From contig NZ_PGEN01000001.1 of assembly GCF_002797435.1 (NCBI RefSeq), forward strand, positions 2,168,501-2,232,500: a DNA stretch of 64,000 nucleotides. Reading direction: 5' to 3'. Shown in pieces: positions 25,901 to 35,500 of the stretch; the first letter of the stretch is position 1; each line of letters opens with the position of its first letter. The notes under the pieces were generated by a model. It worked only from the letters and a program-made list of their open reading frames with translations. It did not search any database and was not told the DNA's origin. The position numbers and the translations under genes were made by a program. The stretch is from Sphingomonas koreensis. GTDB lineage: Bacteria; Pseudomonadota; Alphaproteobacteria; Sphingomonadales; Sphingomonadaceae.

Positions 25901-26465
25901 TTATTAGGTCGCGAACTCATAACTCGATAAGGGGGTAGCGGGTGGCGATCCGGCGCCAGTCCTTCAGACGGCCGAACATGATCTCGATGCGGCTTCGACG
26001 CCTGTAACGGCGTTTGTCGTATTTGATCGGCTCATTGCGGGATTTCCGGCCTGGGATGCAAGGGCCTGATCCCCTTTCCTCAGGGCGTCCCTGAACCAGT
26101 CGGCATCATAGCCCCGGTCGGCGAGCAGCCATTGCGCTTTGGGCAATTCATCGAGCAGTGCCGCTGCGCCGATGTAATCGCTGATCTGACCGGCGGTCAT
26201 GAAGAAGCTTAGCGGACGGCCGTTGGCATCGGTGACGGCATGAAGCTTGGTGTTCATGCCGCCTTTGGTGCGACCGACCAGCCCTCCGAGATCCCCTTTT
26301 TACCGCCAGACTCGAAGCGGTGCGGTACGCCTTCAAATAGGTCGCGTCGATCATCCCCGTCTTGCGCTCAGCCCCCGCGGTCGACAGCCCTTCCATTATC
26401 CGGGCGAAGACGCCCATCTCGCCCCACCGCTTCCAGCGATTGTAGAGCGTCTTGTGCGGCCCATA
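25901..26465 (-). pseudogene. IS5-family (IS427-type) transposase remnant
   Basis: The minus strand encodes recognisable IS5 transposase segments: YGPHKTLYNRWKRWGEMGVFARIMEGL, MIDATYLKAYRTASSLAVK, then in another frame GGMNTKLHAVTDANGRPLSFFMTAGQ and QWLLADRGYDADWFRDAL. The N-terminal ~50 residues are missing. The A-run where this group normally slips by programmed frameshift has five A residues, so the ordinary -1 slip would not restore the frame. Further indels follow near RDAL. The left side ends with TTATTAGGTCGCGAACTCAT, a plausible IS terminus. It is inactive. Confidence 0.8.
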
Positions 26466-26736
26466 GCTGCCGCCGATGATCAGCAACCGGCTGATCGTGC
26501 GCTCGCCCATCTTCGATATGCTGCCAAGCCGCTGCTTGCGCCGGTTGAGTGTTGGCGAGGCGCGAGGCCGAGCCAGGCGGCGAAGTCGCGGCTTTTGGCG
26601 AACGTCTCGACGGGCGGAGCCAGCGCGATGATCACAGTGGCGGCGATGGGACCGATGATGCGCACCGTCACATGCCTCGAGCGCGACTACGCAAGCCGGT
26701 TGTGTCGCGAAGAAGTCGAGCAGCTTGGCTCTCGCC
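26466..26736 (-). pseudogene. IS110-family transposase remnant fused to the IS5 remnant
   Basis: On the minus strand this segment contains AKLLDFFATQPACVVALEAC (N-terminal part of an IS110 transposase). It continues in another frame with TVRIIGPIAATVIIALAPPVETFAKSRDFAAWLGLAPRQHST and KMGERTISRLLIIG (C-terminal part). The middle of the gene is deleted and frames are broken. It joins the truncated IS5 element at about 26465, so this is a chimeric scar of two insertion sequences. Confidence 0.7.
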
Positions 26737-26889
26737 AGCTAGCGGCTGAAGACCATCGCACCACGCTCTTCGGCGCCACCCCATCAGCTTCCATTGAGTT
26801 GTGCGTTTCCGGCCGGATGTCGGGCGAGTTGTGACGTCCAGCATGTCCCGTGCACCATCGACATGCCCGGCGCGTTTGCGTCCCGCAAT

Positions 26890-27056
26890 CAGTAGGAAAT
26901 TGCCCTCGCGTAGTTTCTACAAATTCATGAAAATCTATATCGATATACTAAAATCAGGTTCACCAAATAGTATTGCAGTTATGTATTATATAATATGTTT
27001 GCGATTTTTCGTGATGGATTCAGTGTCGTTTCCGTGAATATATTACATCCTATAAT
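26890..27056 (+). promoter_or_regulatory. AT-rich leader region with candidate -10 box (27051-27056)
   Basis: This non-coding stretch before the Hint operon is strikingly AT-rich for the window and contains TATAAT twice (26989-26994 and 27051-27056). The second has only a weak -35 candidate (TTTCCG, 16-base spacing) and lies about 180 bases before the gene start. It is the only obvious promoter region for the following operon. No gene is seen in it. Confidence 0.4.
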
Positions 27057-27057
27057 G

Positions 27058-27095
27058 TTATGTTCCTTGTCCGAAATGGACTATTTGGAACATAA
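27058..27095 (+). repeat. Nested inverted repeat in the leader of the Hint operon
   Basis: TTATGTTCC (27058-27066) and GGAACATAA (27087-27095) are perfect complements, enclosing GTCC (27069-27072) and GGAC (27078-27081). It lies directly after a TATAAT box. It could be a repressor operator at the start of the transcript or a hairpin in the 5' untranslated region. Confidence 0.6.
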
Positions 27096-27235
27096 TTAAA
27101 TTGTAATGTTGGCAACGGGTAGTATTCGTCATAAGCAGCTGGACGCGTGAAAGTATTTTAGGGGTTGAGTCGATCCACCCCATGAACATGGCGCGCATTT
27201 GGGCCTCTGCGTTGGTTTCCTTTGGGGAGAAGGAC

Positions 27236-28909
27236 ATGGAAGCGTTACCGGAGCTGTCGACGACCGATCTCGATACGTTGCACGACCTGTGGCAGGGCCT
27301 CCCGCCCGGACAGACCAAGGCGCTGGATCCGCGTGATTCACAGCAGAATCAGGCCATTCGGATCAGCCTGGAAGCCGGCGGTTTCACTGCGGAGAAATAT
27401 CCGGCCTTGTTCGCGGCGCTCGACACCGCGCCTCCCAGCGATCCGCCCGCGGATGCGCTTATGCTGGTCGATGCCGGTCCTACTGCGGATGGCAAGGCGA
27501 CGGCGACAGTCTGGACCTCTGCCGGCGGCGATGTGCTGATGCTCGGCGGCGTGCTCTTCGCGTTCGATCGTGAAACGGGCGCATTGGTGGCCTGTGGCGA
27601 GAACAGCGCGCTGTCCAGCGGCTTCCTGAGCTGTCCCACCCGCGGCGCGCTAGCCGCCGCAGCCCCGAGCGACGGCATGAAGCTCCTGCAGCTGAGCCAC
27701 GCCACCGATCCGGCCGGGAACAGCCGCTTCTTCGCCATGGCGACCGAGGCCGACACCGGCCAGGGCATCCAGGCGACCGTCACCCAGCCGGTGATCTCCA
27801 AGTCCGGCCATACCGTGGTCGAAATCTGCGTCGGCCGGATGAACGGCTACCAGAACAACGACTGCGACTATATCTACCTCAATCCGAGCAGCGTCGGAAA
27901 CATCACCCAGCCCAATCTAATCTGCCCGTTCGTCGGCAGTGCAGCGCTGTCGGGGACGCCCAACCTTTCAGCGCTGACCGTCAGCAACCTGCTGACCAAC
28001 ATCGTCGTCGACGATGGCAGCGGCGGTTCATGGACGATCCCGCGGGACTCGCAATACACTACCGATACGGCGCTGGTGGCCGGCGTTCATCAGGGCAGTC
28101 CGCCCAATGTCGTGACCTGGTCCTATCCCTATGACGGACCGAACACCTATTACGCCAACACCGCGTCGCTGGTGTATCAAGTGTCGAACCTGCAGTCCGA
28201 AATCGTCAGCTATTTCTACTTCATGTTCGACATCCCGATGCAGAACGGGCAGCCCAACCAGACCTTCTACGTCTGTTCGAAGAACTCGCCGGAAGCGCAT
28301 TCGGTAAACTGCACCACGATCGATAACCTGATGTTCTGGTGGCACTGCGCCGTCCAGGGGACGCAAGTGACGCTTGAGAGCGGCGAGACGCTGCCGATCG
28401 AGGAGATCAACAACGGCCACCGTGTGAGGAGTGCCGATGGTCGCGCCTGGCAGGTGCGTGCGACGCGGCACGGTGCGCATCAGTCGGGCGGCGATGCCAG
28501 CGGCACCGCGGCGGTCTACACGCTGGAGACCGACAACGGGCTGTCGCTCAGCGCCAGCGGCGCCCATCTCATCGCGATGGCCGACGGCTCGTTCGCCCAG
28601 ATCTGCGACCTCGCAGAGGGTGACGAGGTTCTGACGATCGACGGGGCGGCGAGCGTCACCGGCAACAACGTCATCCCGTATGACGGCTTCTGTTACTCGC
28701 TCGCGATCGGCAGCGTCGATGAGGTGACCGGCAGCGATTATCCGACCGATGCCGCCGTCTATTTTACCGGCGGGATCGGCAGTGGCGATCACCTGGCGAT
28801 GCGGTCGCACACGCTGAAGCGGCGCAACGACCTTGACGCCATTCTCGCGCGCGCGCCCGAACACCTGCATACGGATTGCAGGTCCGCCTTCGCGCATCGC
28901 CGCTTCTGA
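27236..28909 (+). CDS. Protein with C-terminal Hint (hedgehog/intein) domain
   Basis: This 557-residue protein has a beta-rich N-terminal part of ~370 residues without recognised family. A Hint domain starts at Cys371 (CAVQGTQVTLESGETLPIEEINNGHRVRSADG). It continues to the block-B-like SGAHLI (His444) and a segment DLAEGDEVLTI. Hint domains self-cleave or splice, so it may autoprocess before Cys371. A ~60-residue basic tail follows the Hint core. The ATG at 27236 after GGGGAGAAGG is preferred over 27182. No signal peptide is seen. It is the first gene of the giant-protein operon, and function is unknown. Confidence 0.8.
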   Translation: MEALPELSTTDLDTLHDLWQGLPPGQTKALDPRDSQQNQAIRISLEAGGFTAEKYPALFAALDTAPPSDPPADALMLVDAGPTADGKATATVWTSAGGDVLMLGGVLFAFDRETGALVACGENSALSSGFLSCPTRGALAAAAPSDGMKLLQLSHATDPAGNSRFFAMATEADTGQGIQATVTQPVISKSGHTVVEICVGRMNGYQNNDCDYIYLNPSSVGNITQPNLICPFVGSAALSGTPNLSALTVSNLLTNIVVDDGSGGSWTIPRDSQYTTDTALVAGVHQGSPPNVVTWSYPYDGPNTYYANTASLVYQVSNLQSEIVSYFYFMFDIPMQNGQPNQTFYVCSKNSPEAHSVNCTTIDNLMFWWHCAVQGTQVTLESGETLPIEEINNGHRVRSADGRAWQVRATRHGAHQSGGDASGTAAVYTLETDNGLSLSASGAHLIAMADGSFAQICDLAEGDEVLTIDGAASVTGNNVIPYDGFCYSLAIGSVDEVTGSDYPTDAAVYFTGGIGSGDHLAMRSHTLKRRNDLDAILARAPEHLHTDCRSAFAHRRF

Positions 28910-28925
28910 TCCACCGCTGACCCGA

Positions 28926-28960
28926 GCCGCCATGGGCCGCACACGCGTCCCCATGGCGGC
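28926..28960 (+). repeat. Strong hairpin between first and second gene of the operon
   Basis: GCCGCCATGGG (28926-28936) pairs perfectly with CCCATGGCGGC (28950-28960) around a 13-base loop. There is no T-run after it. It may act as an mRNA processing or stability element that uncouples expression of the Hint gene from the four genes downstream. Confidence 0.6.
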
Positions 28961-29027
28961 CGGCCAAGCATCCAGGCCCTGAGTTCCGGCCCGCCATTCA
29001 GGCCTGTTCATCGAGGGGAGAATCGGG

Positions 29028-32000
29028 ATGACCAGCCCGGCCGACATCATCTCCAGCATCTACTATGTCAGCCCCTATGCGACCCTGCCGCCAGGGCGCG
29101 GGACCGCCGGCCTGACGGTCAACGTCAAGCAGTCGAGCGTGCCCACGACACCACCCAATCTTGTGCTGGTGATTCGGTTGCGGCTGGCGAACGATCCGAT
29201 GGTGATCGGCGTGTCGGCTACGTCGGGCGCAGGCACCTCGCCGATCTACGCGCTCTACCAGCCCTCCTTTCCGCTTTCCGCGACCACCAGCTACCTCGTG
29301 GATCTCATCTGGGTGCCGCAGGGTACGTCGCCCGACGGCATCGACTGGAGCGAGGCGGTTGCCACCGCGCCGGTCACGGCCGCCCTGGTCACCGTGACGA
29401 GCGCCAGCTTCGACGGGCAGAACGTCACCGCGTTGCTCGATTATGGCCAGAGCAGCTTCCAGATCGGGGCACAGCTGCTGGTCTATGGCTATTCGGGCGG
29501 CGTCTGGGCGTTCGCGGGCAGCGCGAATGTCGAGGGCAGTACCGCAACGGTCGGGGTGTCCGGCTATCCGGCGCCCTATCGCATCTATGCGACCGCACTG
29601 ATCCCGGCGGTGAACCCCGGCGGCGCCGGCAGCTTTGCCGCGCCGTTCAGCCAGGGGCCGTTCAGCCCGCCGCAGACCGTCCCGCAGGCCGCATCTTCGC
29701 TGATCCAGGCGGACTATGACGGGGCGGCTGTCTCGCTCGTCTGGGGGCTCGACGGGGTGCAGGGCGCGCCGATCCCGCAAGGCAGCCGGGTGGCGGTGCA
29801 GGTCAGTGGCGCCGAGATTGCCGGCTTTGACGGCGGTCCGACCTCGGCGGGCTTCGGGGTGGCGACGGACGCTGCGTCCGGTGTCACCGCAGTCGTCCAG
29901 ACCCAGGCGCTCGCTATCGGTGCGGCGCCGCTCAGTATCCCGCTGATCACGGCGGCACCGACGGTCAGCAACGTCGCGATCAACGGCGCCGCGGTCGAGG
30001 CCAGCGTCACCACCAGCGCAGCGGCGAGCGAGGGTTGGCTGCTGCGTGGCGACGATGTCGTTGCCGGGCCGGTGGCGGCGGCCAGCGGCAAGCTGACCTT
30101 CACCTATGCCGCGAGTGGCGCTGTCGGCCTGACCGTGGTCGCGCGCGGCAAGTCGAGCGACGGCAAGACCACCGGTCCGCGCAGCGCGCCGGCGACTTTG
30201 CTTGCGACAGCGCCCGCGCCCGTTGCCGTCACGATCCAGACCGATCCGTCGAACAGCGCCAACTGGCAGGTCGCCTGCCATTGGGCGCCGCTGCCGGACA
30301 GCCCGTCGAGCGTGGCCAGCTATACGGTCAGCGTCATGCAAAGCGGCAGCGCCACGCCGCTGGCGACTGCGACGACCAGCGGGGTGGCGGCGGTGCTCAG
30401 CTTCGCCAAGACGGCGATCACCGCGGGTGCGACCCAGACGCTCTCGCTGCTGGCAACCGGCGTCAGCGGCGGTACGTCGCCTGCCGCGGCCCAGCCGCTC
30501 GCCTTCGTCACACCGACGCTGGCAACGGTCACCGCCAGTGCCGATCAGCTCGCGGTGGCATGGACGGCGCCCACAGGGCTTCCCGCCGGGCCGGATGCGG
30601 CCTATGCAATCAGGGTCATTAACGGCGCTGGTGCAGGCGCGAACCAGACGCTGCTCGTTGGCGCGCCGACCGGCGGCACCGCCGCAGCCGTACCGCTGGC
30701 GGGCCTTTCGGTGCCGGCTGGCGGCAGCGCGGTTGCCATGGTCGATCTGCTCTTGGGGCCGGTGCGTGTCATTGCCGACCGGTCGATGGCGGCCGGCCAG
30801 CAGGCGACCGCGATCCTCGCCGCGCCGCGCATCGCGGCGGCGACGACCAACCCCGCGACCGGACTGGCCACGTTGAACTGGGCGGATGCCGGCACTGGCA
30901 TCAGCTACGTGCTGCAATTCTCCGACGGCACGAGCCAGTCGAGCAGCACGACAAGCTACACGCTGACCAGCGCGGCCGGGGTCGATGCCGGGCTGCGCTA
31001 TCAGGTCGCCTCGACGCAGACCGCCAACGGCGTGATCGTGACCGGTCCGTACAGCGCCGCGGTCGCAGTCCCGACCGCGGCGGATACGCTGGCGGCTGCA
31101 CGCTATGACGGGATCGCGGTAACCGCCAGCTGGGAGGCGCATGGCAGCGCGGACGCGCATATTCTGTCGATCTACGACAACGCCGCCACTGCGACCGCCG
31201 CTGCCAGCGTGACCGTCAACGGGACGGCGGGCTCGCTCGCTTTCGCGGCGGATCCGGCCAAGGCCTATTCGGTCTATGTCCAGCCGGTCACCGCCGAGGG
31301 GGTCGGTCTTTCGGCCAATGCGATACCGTTGTTCGCCCCGGCCTTTTTCCTGAGCCAGCAGCCGGCGGCGAGCGCGACGCCCTATGCCTATCCGGCGACG
31401 GCGCAAGCCAATCTGGGCAGCGATGCGGCCAACCCGCCTGCGGAGGCGATCACCCTCTATCTTCCGCAACTCGGCCTGACGACGGACGCGCTCGGCCCGA
31501 ATCCGATCGTCAGCGGGCCGTTCACGGTCGCGGCATCGGGCGACGCCGATCTGCCGTACAAGCTGACCATCGCAGCCGACACGGCGGTATGGAGCTTCGA
31601 CACCACCTCGGTCCGTCCGGCGCTGCAGACGGACTATGTCCAGCTGCTCACCAGCCTGGAAGCGCCGGGGACGGGGCTGGCGGGGGCCAGTCCTTACGGC
31701 ATCTACCTGGTGCAGAATGCGATCGGGCGGATGATGCCCCAGACCTTCGACGAGCAGCTCTACTATAATTACGGGCTGTCGCTCTCGACCAGCGCGGGCA
31801 GCGCTTATGTCGACCTGCGTCCGGGAATGGTGCTGCGCGTCGTGCTCAGCGACTATGTCAGCATCAACGAGCAGTCGCTGCCGACATGGCTCAACGGCTA
31901 TGCCGGCGCCACGGTGTTCGACTTCGAGGTTGGCAGCTATCACACAAATGGTGCCTGGCGTGTCGGTTTCGACGGGTTCCTGAACCAGCTGGCCTCGCAC

Positions 32001-32579
32001 AACGCGCTGCAGGTCCCGGCACCGTTCAAGAGCACAACGGGCATGGGCCAGTCGGGCGTGGCGGCGGCAGCAGACCTTTACTATCCGCAGTTCCAGCAGC
32101 CCTATTTCCGCGCGTTCGTGCCGGCCACCTTGCTCTCGCCAAGCAGCACGACCAACGCCAACCAGACCAACCTCAACTTCGCCATCGTCGCGGCGGCGAG
32201 CTTTACCGCGATCAACGGCGCGACCCCCAATCCACAGCAATATGCCACCGCCTATTTCCGGGGACGAAGCACATTGGAAGCGATGATCCGGGTGCGTGTC
32301 GACGGCGGCGAGCGGCTGGTTCCAGTCGGAACGAGTCTCGGTAATCTGCTCGAGCAACTCCAGCGAAGGCCGAACGCGGCAGGCCGGAGCGGCGGTCTGC
32401 GTCTGCTGCGCGCGAGTGGCCCAGGCCAGACCGCCACGTCTGCGGCGGGCAGCCTCGCGGCGCAGCTGGAGGTGATGCTCGATTGGCAGGGTGGGGTGGT
32501 CTACACAGCGGGCAGCGGGCTGGACGGTTACTCGCTGCCATTGCTCGCGGGCGACCAGATCCTGACCGCTGGGTTCTGA
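29028..32579 (+). CDS. Large protein with FN3-like repeats and possible C-terminal SLBB-like domain
   Basis: This 1183-residue, Ala/Thr/Ser/Gly-rich protein has several successive beta-sandwich modules of roughly 80-100 residues (about 115-780) that look like fibronectin type III domains. They carry recurring patterns such as YDGAAVSLVW, ADQLAVAWTAP and YDGIAVTASWEA. A globular region follows (about 780-1070). The last ~110 residues (LVPVGTSLGNLLEQL...LPLLAGDQI) resemble a beta-grasp SLBB domain. No signal peptide or membrane segment is evident. The start follows GAGGGGAG. It ends four bases before the next gene. It may be a scaffold or binding protein; the specific role is unknown. Confidence 0.75.
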   Translation: MTSPADIISSIYYVSPYATLPPGRGTAGLTVNVKQSSVPTTPPNLVLVIRLRLANDPMVIGVSATSGAGTSPIYALYQPSFPLSATTSYLVDLIWVPQGTSPDGIDWSEAVATAPVTAALVTVTSASFDGQNVTALLDYGQSSFQIGAQLLVYGYSGGVWAFAGSANVEGSTATVGVSGYPAPYRIYATALIPAVNPGGAGSFAAPFSQGPFSPPQTVPQAASSLIQADYDGAAVSLVWGLDGVQGAPIPQGSRVAVQVSGAEIAGFDGGPTSAGFGVATDAASGVTAVVQTQALAIGAAPLSIPLITAAPTVSNVAINGAAVEASVTTSAAASEGWLLRGDDVVAGPVAAASGKLTFTYAASGAVGLTVVARGKSSDGKTTGPRSAPATLLATAPAPVAVTIQTDPSNSANWQVACHWAPLPDSPSSVASYTVSVMQSGSATPLATATTSGVAAVLSFAKTAITAGATQTLSLLATGVSGGTSPAAAQPLAFVTPTLATVTASADQLAVAWTAPTGLPAGPDAAYAIRVINGAGAGANQTLLVGAPTGGTAAAVPLAGLSVPAGGSAVAMVDLLLGPVRVIADRSMAAGQQATAILAAPRIAAATTNPATGLATLNWADAGTGISYVLQFSDGTSQSSSTTSYTLTSAAGVDAGLRYQVASTQTANGVIVTGPYSAAVAVPTAADTLAAARYDGIAVTASWEAHGSADAHILSIYDNAATATAAASVTVNGTAGSLAFAADPAKAYSVYVQPVTAEGVGLSANAIPLFAPAFFLSQQPAASATPYAYPATAQANLGSDAANPPAEAITLYLPQLGLTTDALGPNPIVSGPFTVAASGDADLPYKLTIAADTAVWSFDTTSVRPALQTDYVQLLTSLEAPGTGLAGASPYGIYLVQNAIGRMMPQTFDEQLYYNYGLSLSTSAGSAYVDLRPGMVLRVVLSDYVSINEQSLPTWLNGYAGATVFDFEVGSYHTNGAWRVGFDGFLNQLASHNALQVPAPFKSTTGMGQSGVAAAADLYYPQFQQPYFRAFVPATLLSPSSTTNANQTNLNFAIVAAASFTAINGATPNPQQYATAYFRGRSTLEAMIRVRVDGGERLVPVGTSLGNLLEQLQRRPNAAGRSGGLRLLRASGPGQTATSAAGSLAAQLEVMLDWQGGVVYTAGSGLDGYSLPLLAGDQILTAGF

Positions 32580-32583
32580 TCCC

Positions 32584-35500
32584 TTGCCCTCGGTTCCGGT
32601 CTTCGAGCAGCAGGCAGGCAGCCGGATCTTCGCGCTGTCCACCAGCGCACAGGCCGGCGCGCCCGGCTTTTGGGCCGGCTATTGCGCGGCGCCCGGCTCG
32701 TCCCTGTCGGGCACGCTCTCGACGACGCAGATCTGGCAAGACAAGGGCGGTACCTATCTGGTGCTGGGTACGACGCCCGCGGACTGGGCGGTGTTCCTCA
32801 GCGGGTTCGATGCACTGCGCCCCAATCTCGCGCCGCCCGAACAATTGCGGCTGCTCTGGATCGAGAATCCCGATGCGCCGATGATCCAATGGCGCCTTAC
32901 TGTGCTTCAGGCTCAGGCCCAGGGCTCGGGTGCCACCATCACGTGGCGCACGATCAGGGCGACCGGCTTTCGGCTCGGCTATTACGGGCTGGAGATCGCC
33001 GGCCTCGGTGCGCTGACCCAGATTGCGGACAACGCCGGGGGCGGTATCGCCTTTGCAGGCGGGGGCGCATTCCTCGGGCCTGACGGCGATGCTGCGTTCA
33101 CGGCGGATACGCTCGCGATGCCGTTCGATGGCGCGGCCGTTGCCAGCCTGACCGGCCAGTTCACGGTCCCGGCGGCACCGGCCGGCCAGAATGCGGAATC
33201 GATCTGGAACCAGTTCGGGATCGGCCTTTGCTACGCCGCTCCGCCGCTCGCGCTCGACAGCGAGGTGACGCCGCAACAGATCGCAGTGCAGAATGCGACG
33301 CGGCTGCTGTTCCAGAGCGTGTTCGACGGCCAGCCGACGGCGATTTCCGCTGCGCTCGCCTTTGACCCGCTCAACCCGCTGGCCGGTGCGCGTACCCATG
33401 TTTCGCTGGCGCCCGAGATCGGGGATGAGGCGCCCGCGCTCGCCTCTTTTCTTCGCACGACGCTGGGTTATCCGGTCACGCTGACTCCGCTCGCCGCCGC
33501 CGGGGGCGCGCCCGATGCACGATTCGTCTTCGGCGCCGCGCCGGTTCAAGGAAGCAGCCGCGACGACGGTATCCTTTATCATCTCAGTCCCGATGGCGCG
33601 TTCCAGATCGGCGTGGTTCCGCCCGAGGGTGGGGCCGCCGCCCCCTATCAGCTGCTCACCGGCCTTTCGGGGCTCGAATATGTCGAGATCTCTGCCAATA
33701 GCCACCAGATCGTATTTGCGGGCGATAACCCGGCCTTCGCCATTCCCGCCGGGGACGGGGCGCCCGACGCACCGACGGTCGCAGATGCGCTGAACGATAC
33801 CGCCACCACCTCGCACGCTGCCATCCTGCCGGTGGGGAGCGCGAGCGACGCCGTCTATTTCGCGCAGCCACGCCAGGCGCCGATCTTCTCGGGCAAGAGC
33901 CAGATCGCCGCGAACTTCCTCGATTTCAACCCGATGCCGGCGGCGACGCTGACCGCGTCGGGGACGCCGCCGGTATTTCCGTTCGGGGCCTATGCGGGGC
34001 TGAGCAGCGGCAGCATCGCCCTTGCCGAGGAACTGGAGAATGCGAGCATCGCGCCCTACCGCCATTTCCAGATCGATACCCATTATGGCGAGCGCGCCAA
34101 GGCACGTCACGCACTTGCGGCGGGGAAGGAACCGCCTTCGTTCGGCCCGCTCCGGCGGGTCCGGGACGAAGCCGATCCGCTGGGGGTGACCCCCCAGGGC
34201 CTGGTCGTCGAGTTGACCCCGGACTATCAGGACTATGACGGCGTCTACATCGCCAATATGCCGAACACCGATTATCCGCGCCTCGACTTCACGGTGGTCA
34301 CCGGCAATTTCAAGTCGGCGCTTCAGAGCAACCAGCTGTTCTTCGTCGCGGCGAACCCCGATGTGCTGATGCAGGCGACCTCGGTCCGCTACGAATTGCT
34401 GGAAACCGCGCTGAACACGGCTTTGCTGCTGGCAAAGGGCGTGCCGCAATCCATCGTCACCGCCGTCTATGCGGCGTTGAACGGCAAGACCCAGCCCTTC
34501 GACACCGAAGCCGATTTCGTCGCCTGTATCGGCGTGGCGGCCACGCCAACCTATCTGCCGGTCTATCTCGCCATGGCCGGGCTGTTGCAGGCGCAGATGG
34601 ACGGCTGGACCTTCCAGGTTTCGCCGCGCGCCTGGCGACCCTGGCGGCTCGGGCTCGACGAGGGTGGCCCGAACGGCGAGCTCGAGGCGACGGTGAACAG
34701 CCCTACCATGATGCTCGCCAAATTCTGCAACCGGTCGCTGTCGGACCTCGTTGCCGACAGCAGCAGCTGGCTGTGGCCCGAGGTCGCGGTGCCGCCGATC
34801 GCCGGCGGGACGATCGGCCAGACGCAGCGGCTGATCCTCGACATCTTCGCCAGTGCGGCGACGGCCGAGGCCGGCTCACCCTATCGGCGCTTTTTCGACG
34901 ATGTTGTCGACAATTCGGCCTGGAACGGCTTCCTGTTCCTGAACGCACCGGTCGACATCGCCGAGATGCCCGCCGACCTGCTGTTCCTGACCGCAGGCAT
35001 CGATACCGATCGCTTCTATGCGCACCATCTCGGCCTGTCCCAGACGCCGTTCGTGGTCGCCGGCACTCAGCCGACGCTTCAGAATACAGCCGCCTTCGGC
35101 CTTATCGACTATAACGACCCGGTCGACCTCTACAGCGAGGAGACCGTTGCGTTCGACTTCAAGACGCTGCAGCTGCGCGCCAGCTTCGCCAATTCGGCGT
35201 TGACGGATTTCTCCGCGAAGGCCGAGCTGCTGGCGAACCGGCTCTTCTCGGATTTCCTGACCAAAGCGCAGACCGAGCACGGCAACAACCTGGTGCTCGA
35301 CGGTGGCTATCAACGCGTGGGAACGGTTGCGGTCTACAGCTTCGTGCTCGAGGGCCTGAACAGCTATGGCACCCGCGCGTCGGTACTGTCGACGATCGAC
35401 GTCTCCACCGTAGCGCTGCAGACCCGCAGTGCCGGTAGCACCGCCGGCCAGCTCGTCACCGATTTCACGCTTTCGGGCACGCTGCAGTTCGGCGCGCCGC

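Noticed and set aside
28998..32642. A 1214-codon open frame antisense to the FN3-like gene.
   Set aside because: It mirrors the codon-position GC bias of the sense gene, has an Arg/Gly/Ala-rich composition without domains and no ribosome site. The sense frame has better start, spacing and protein character.
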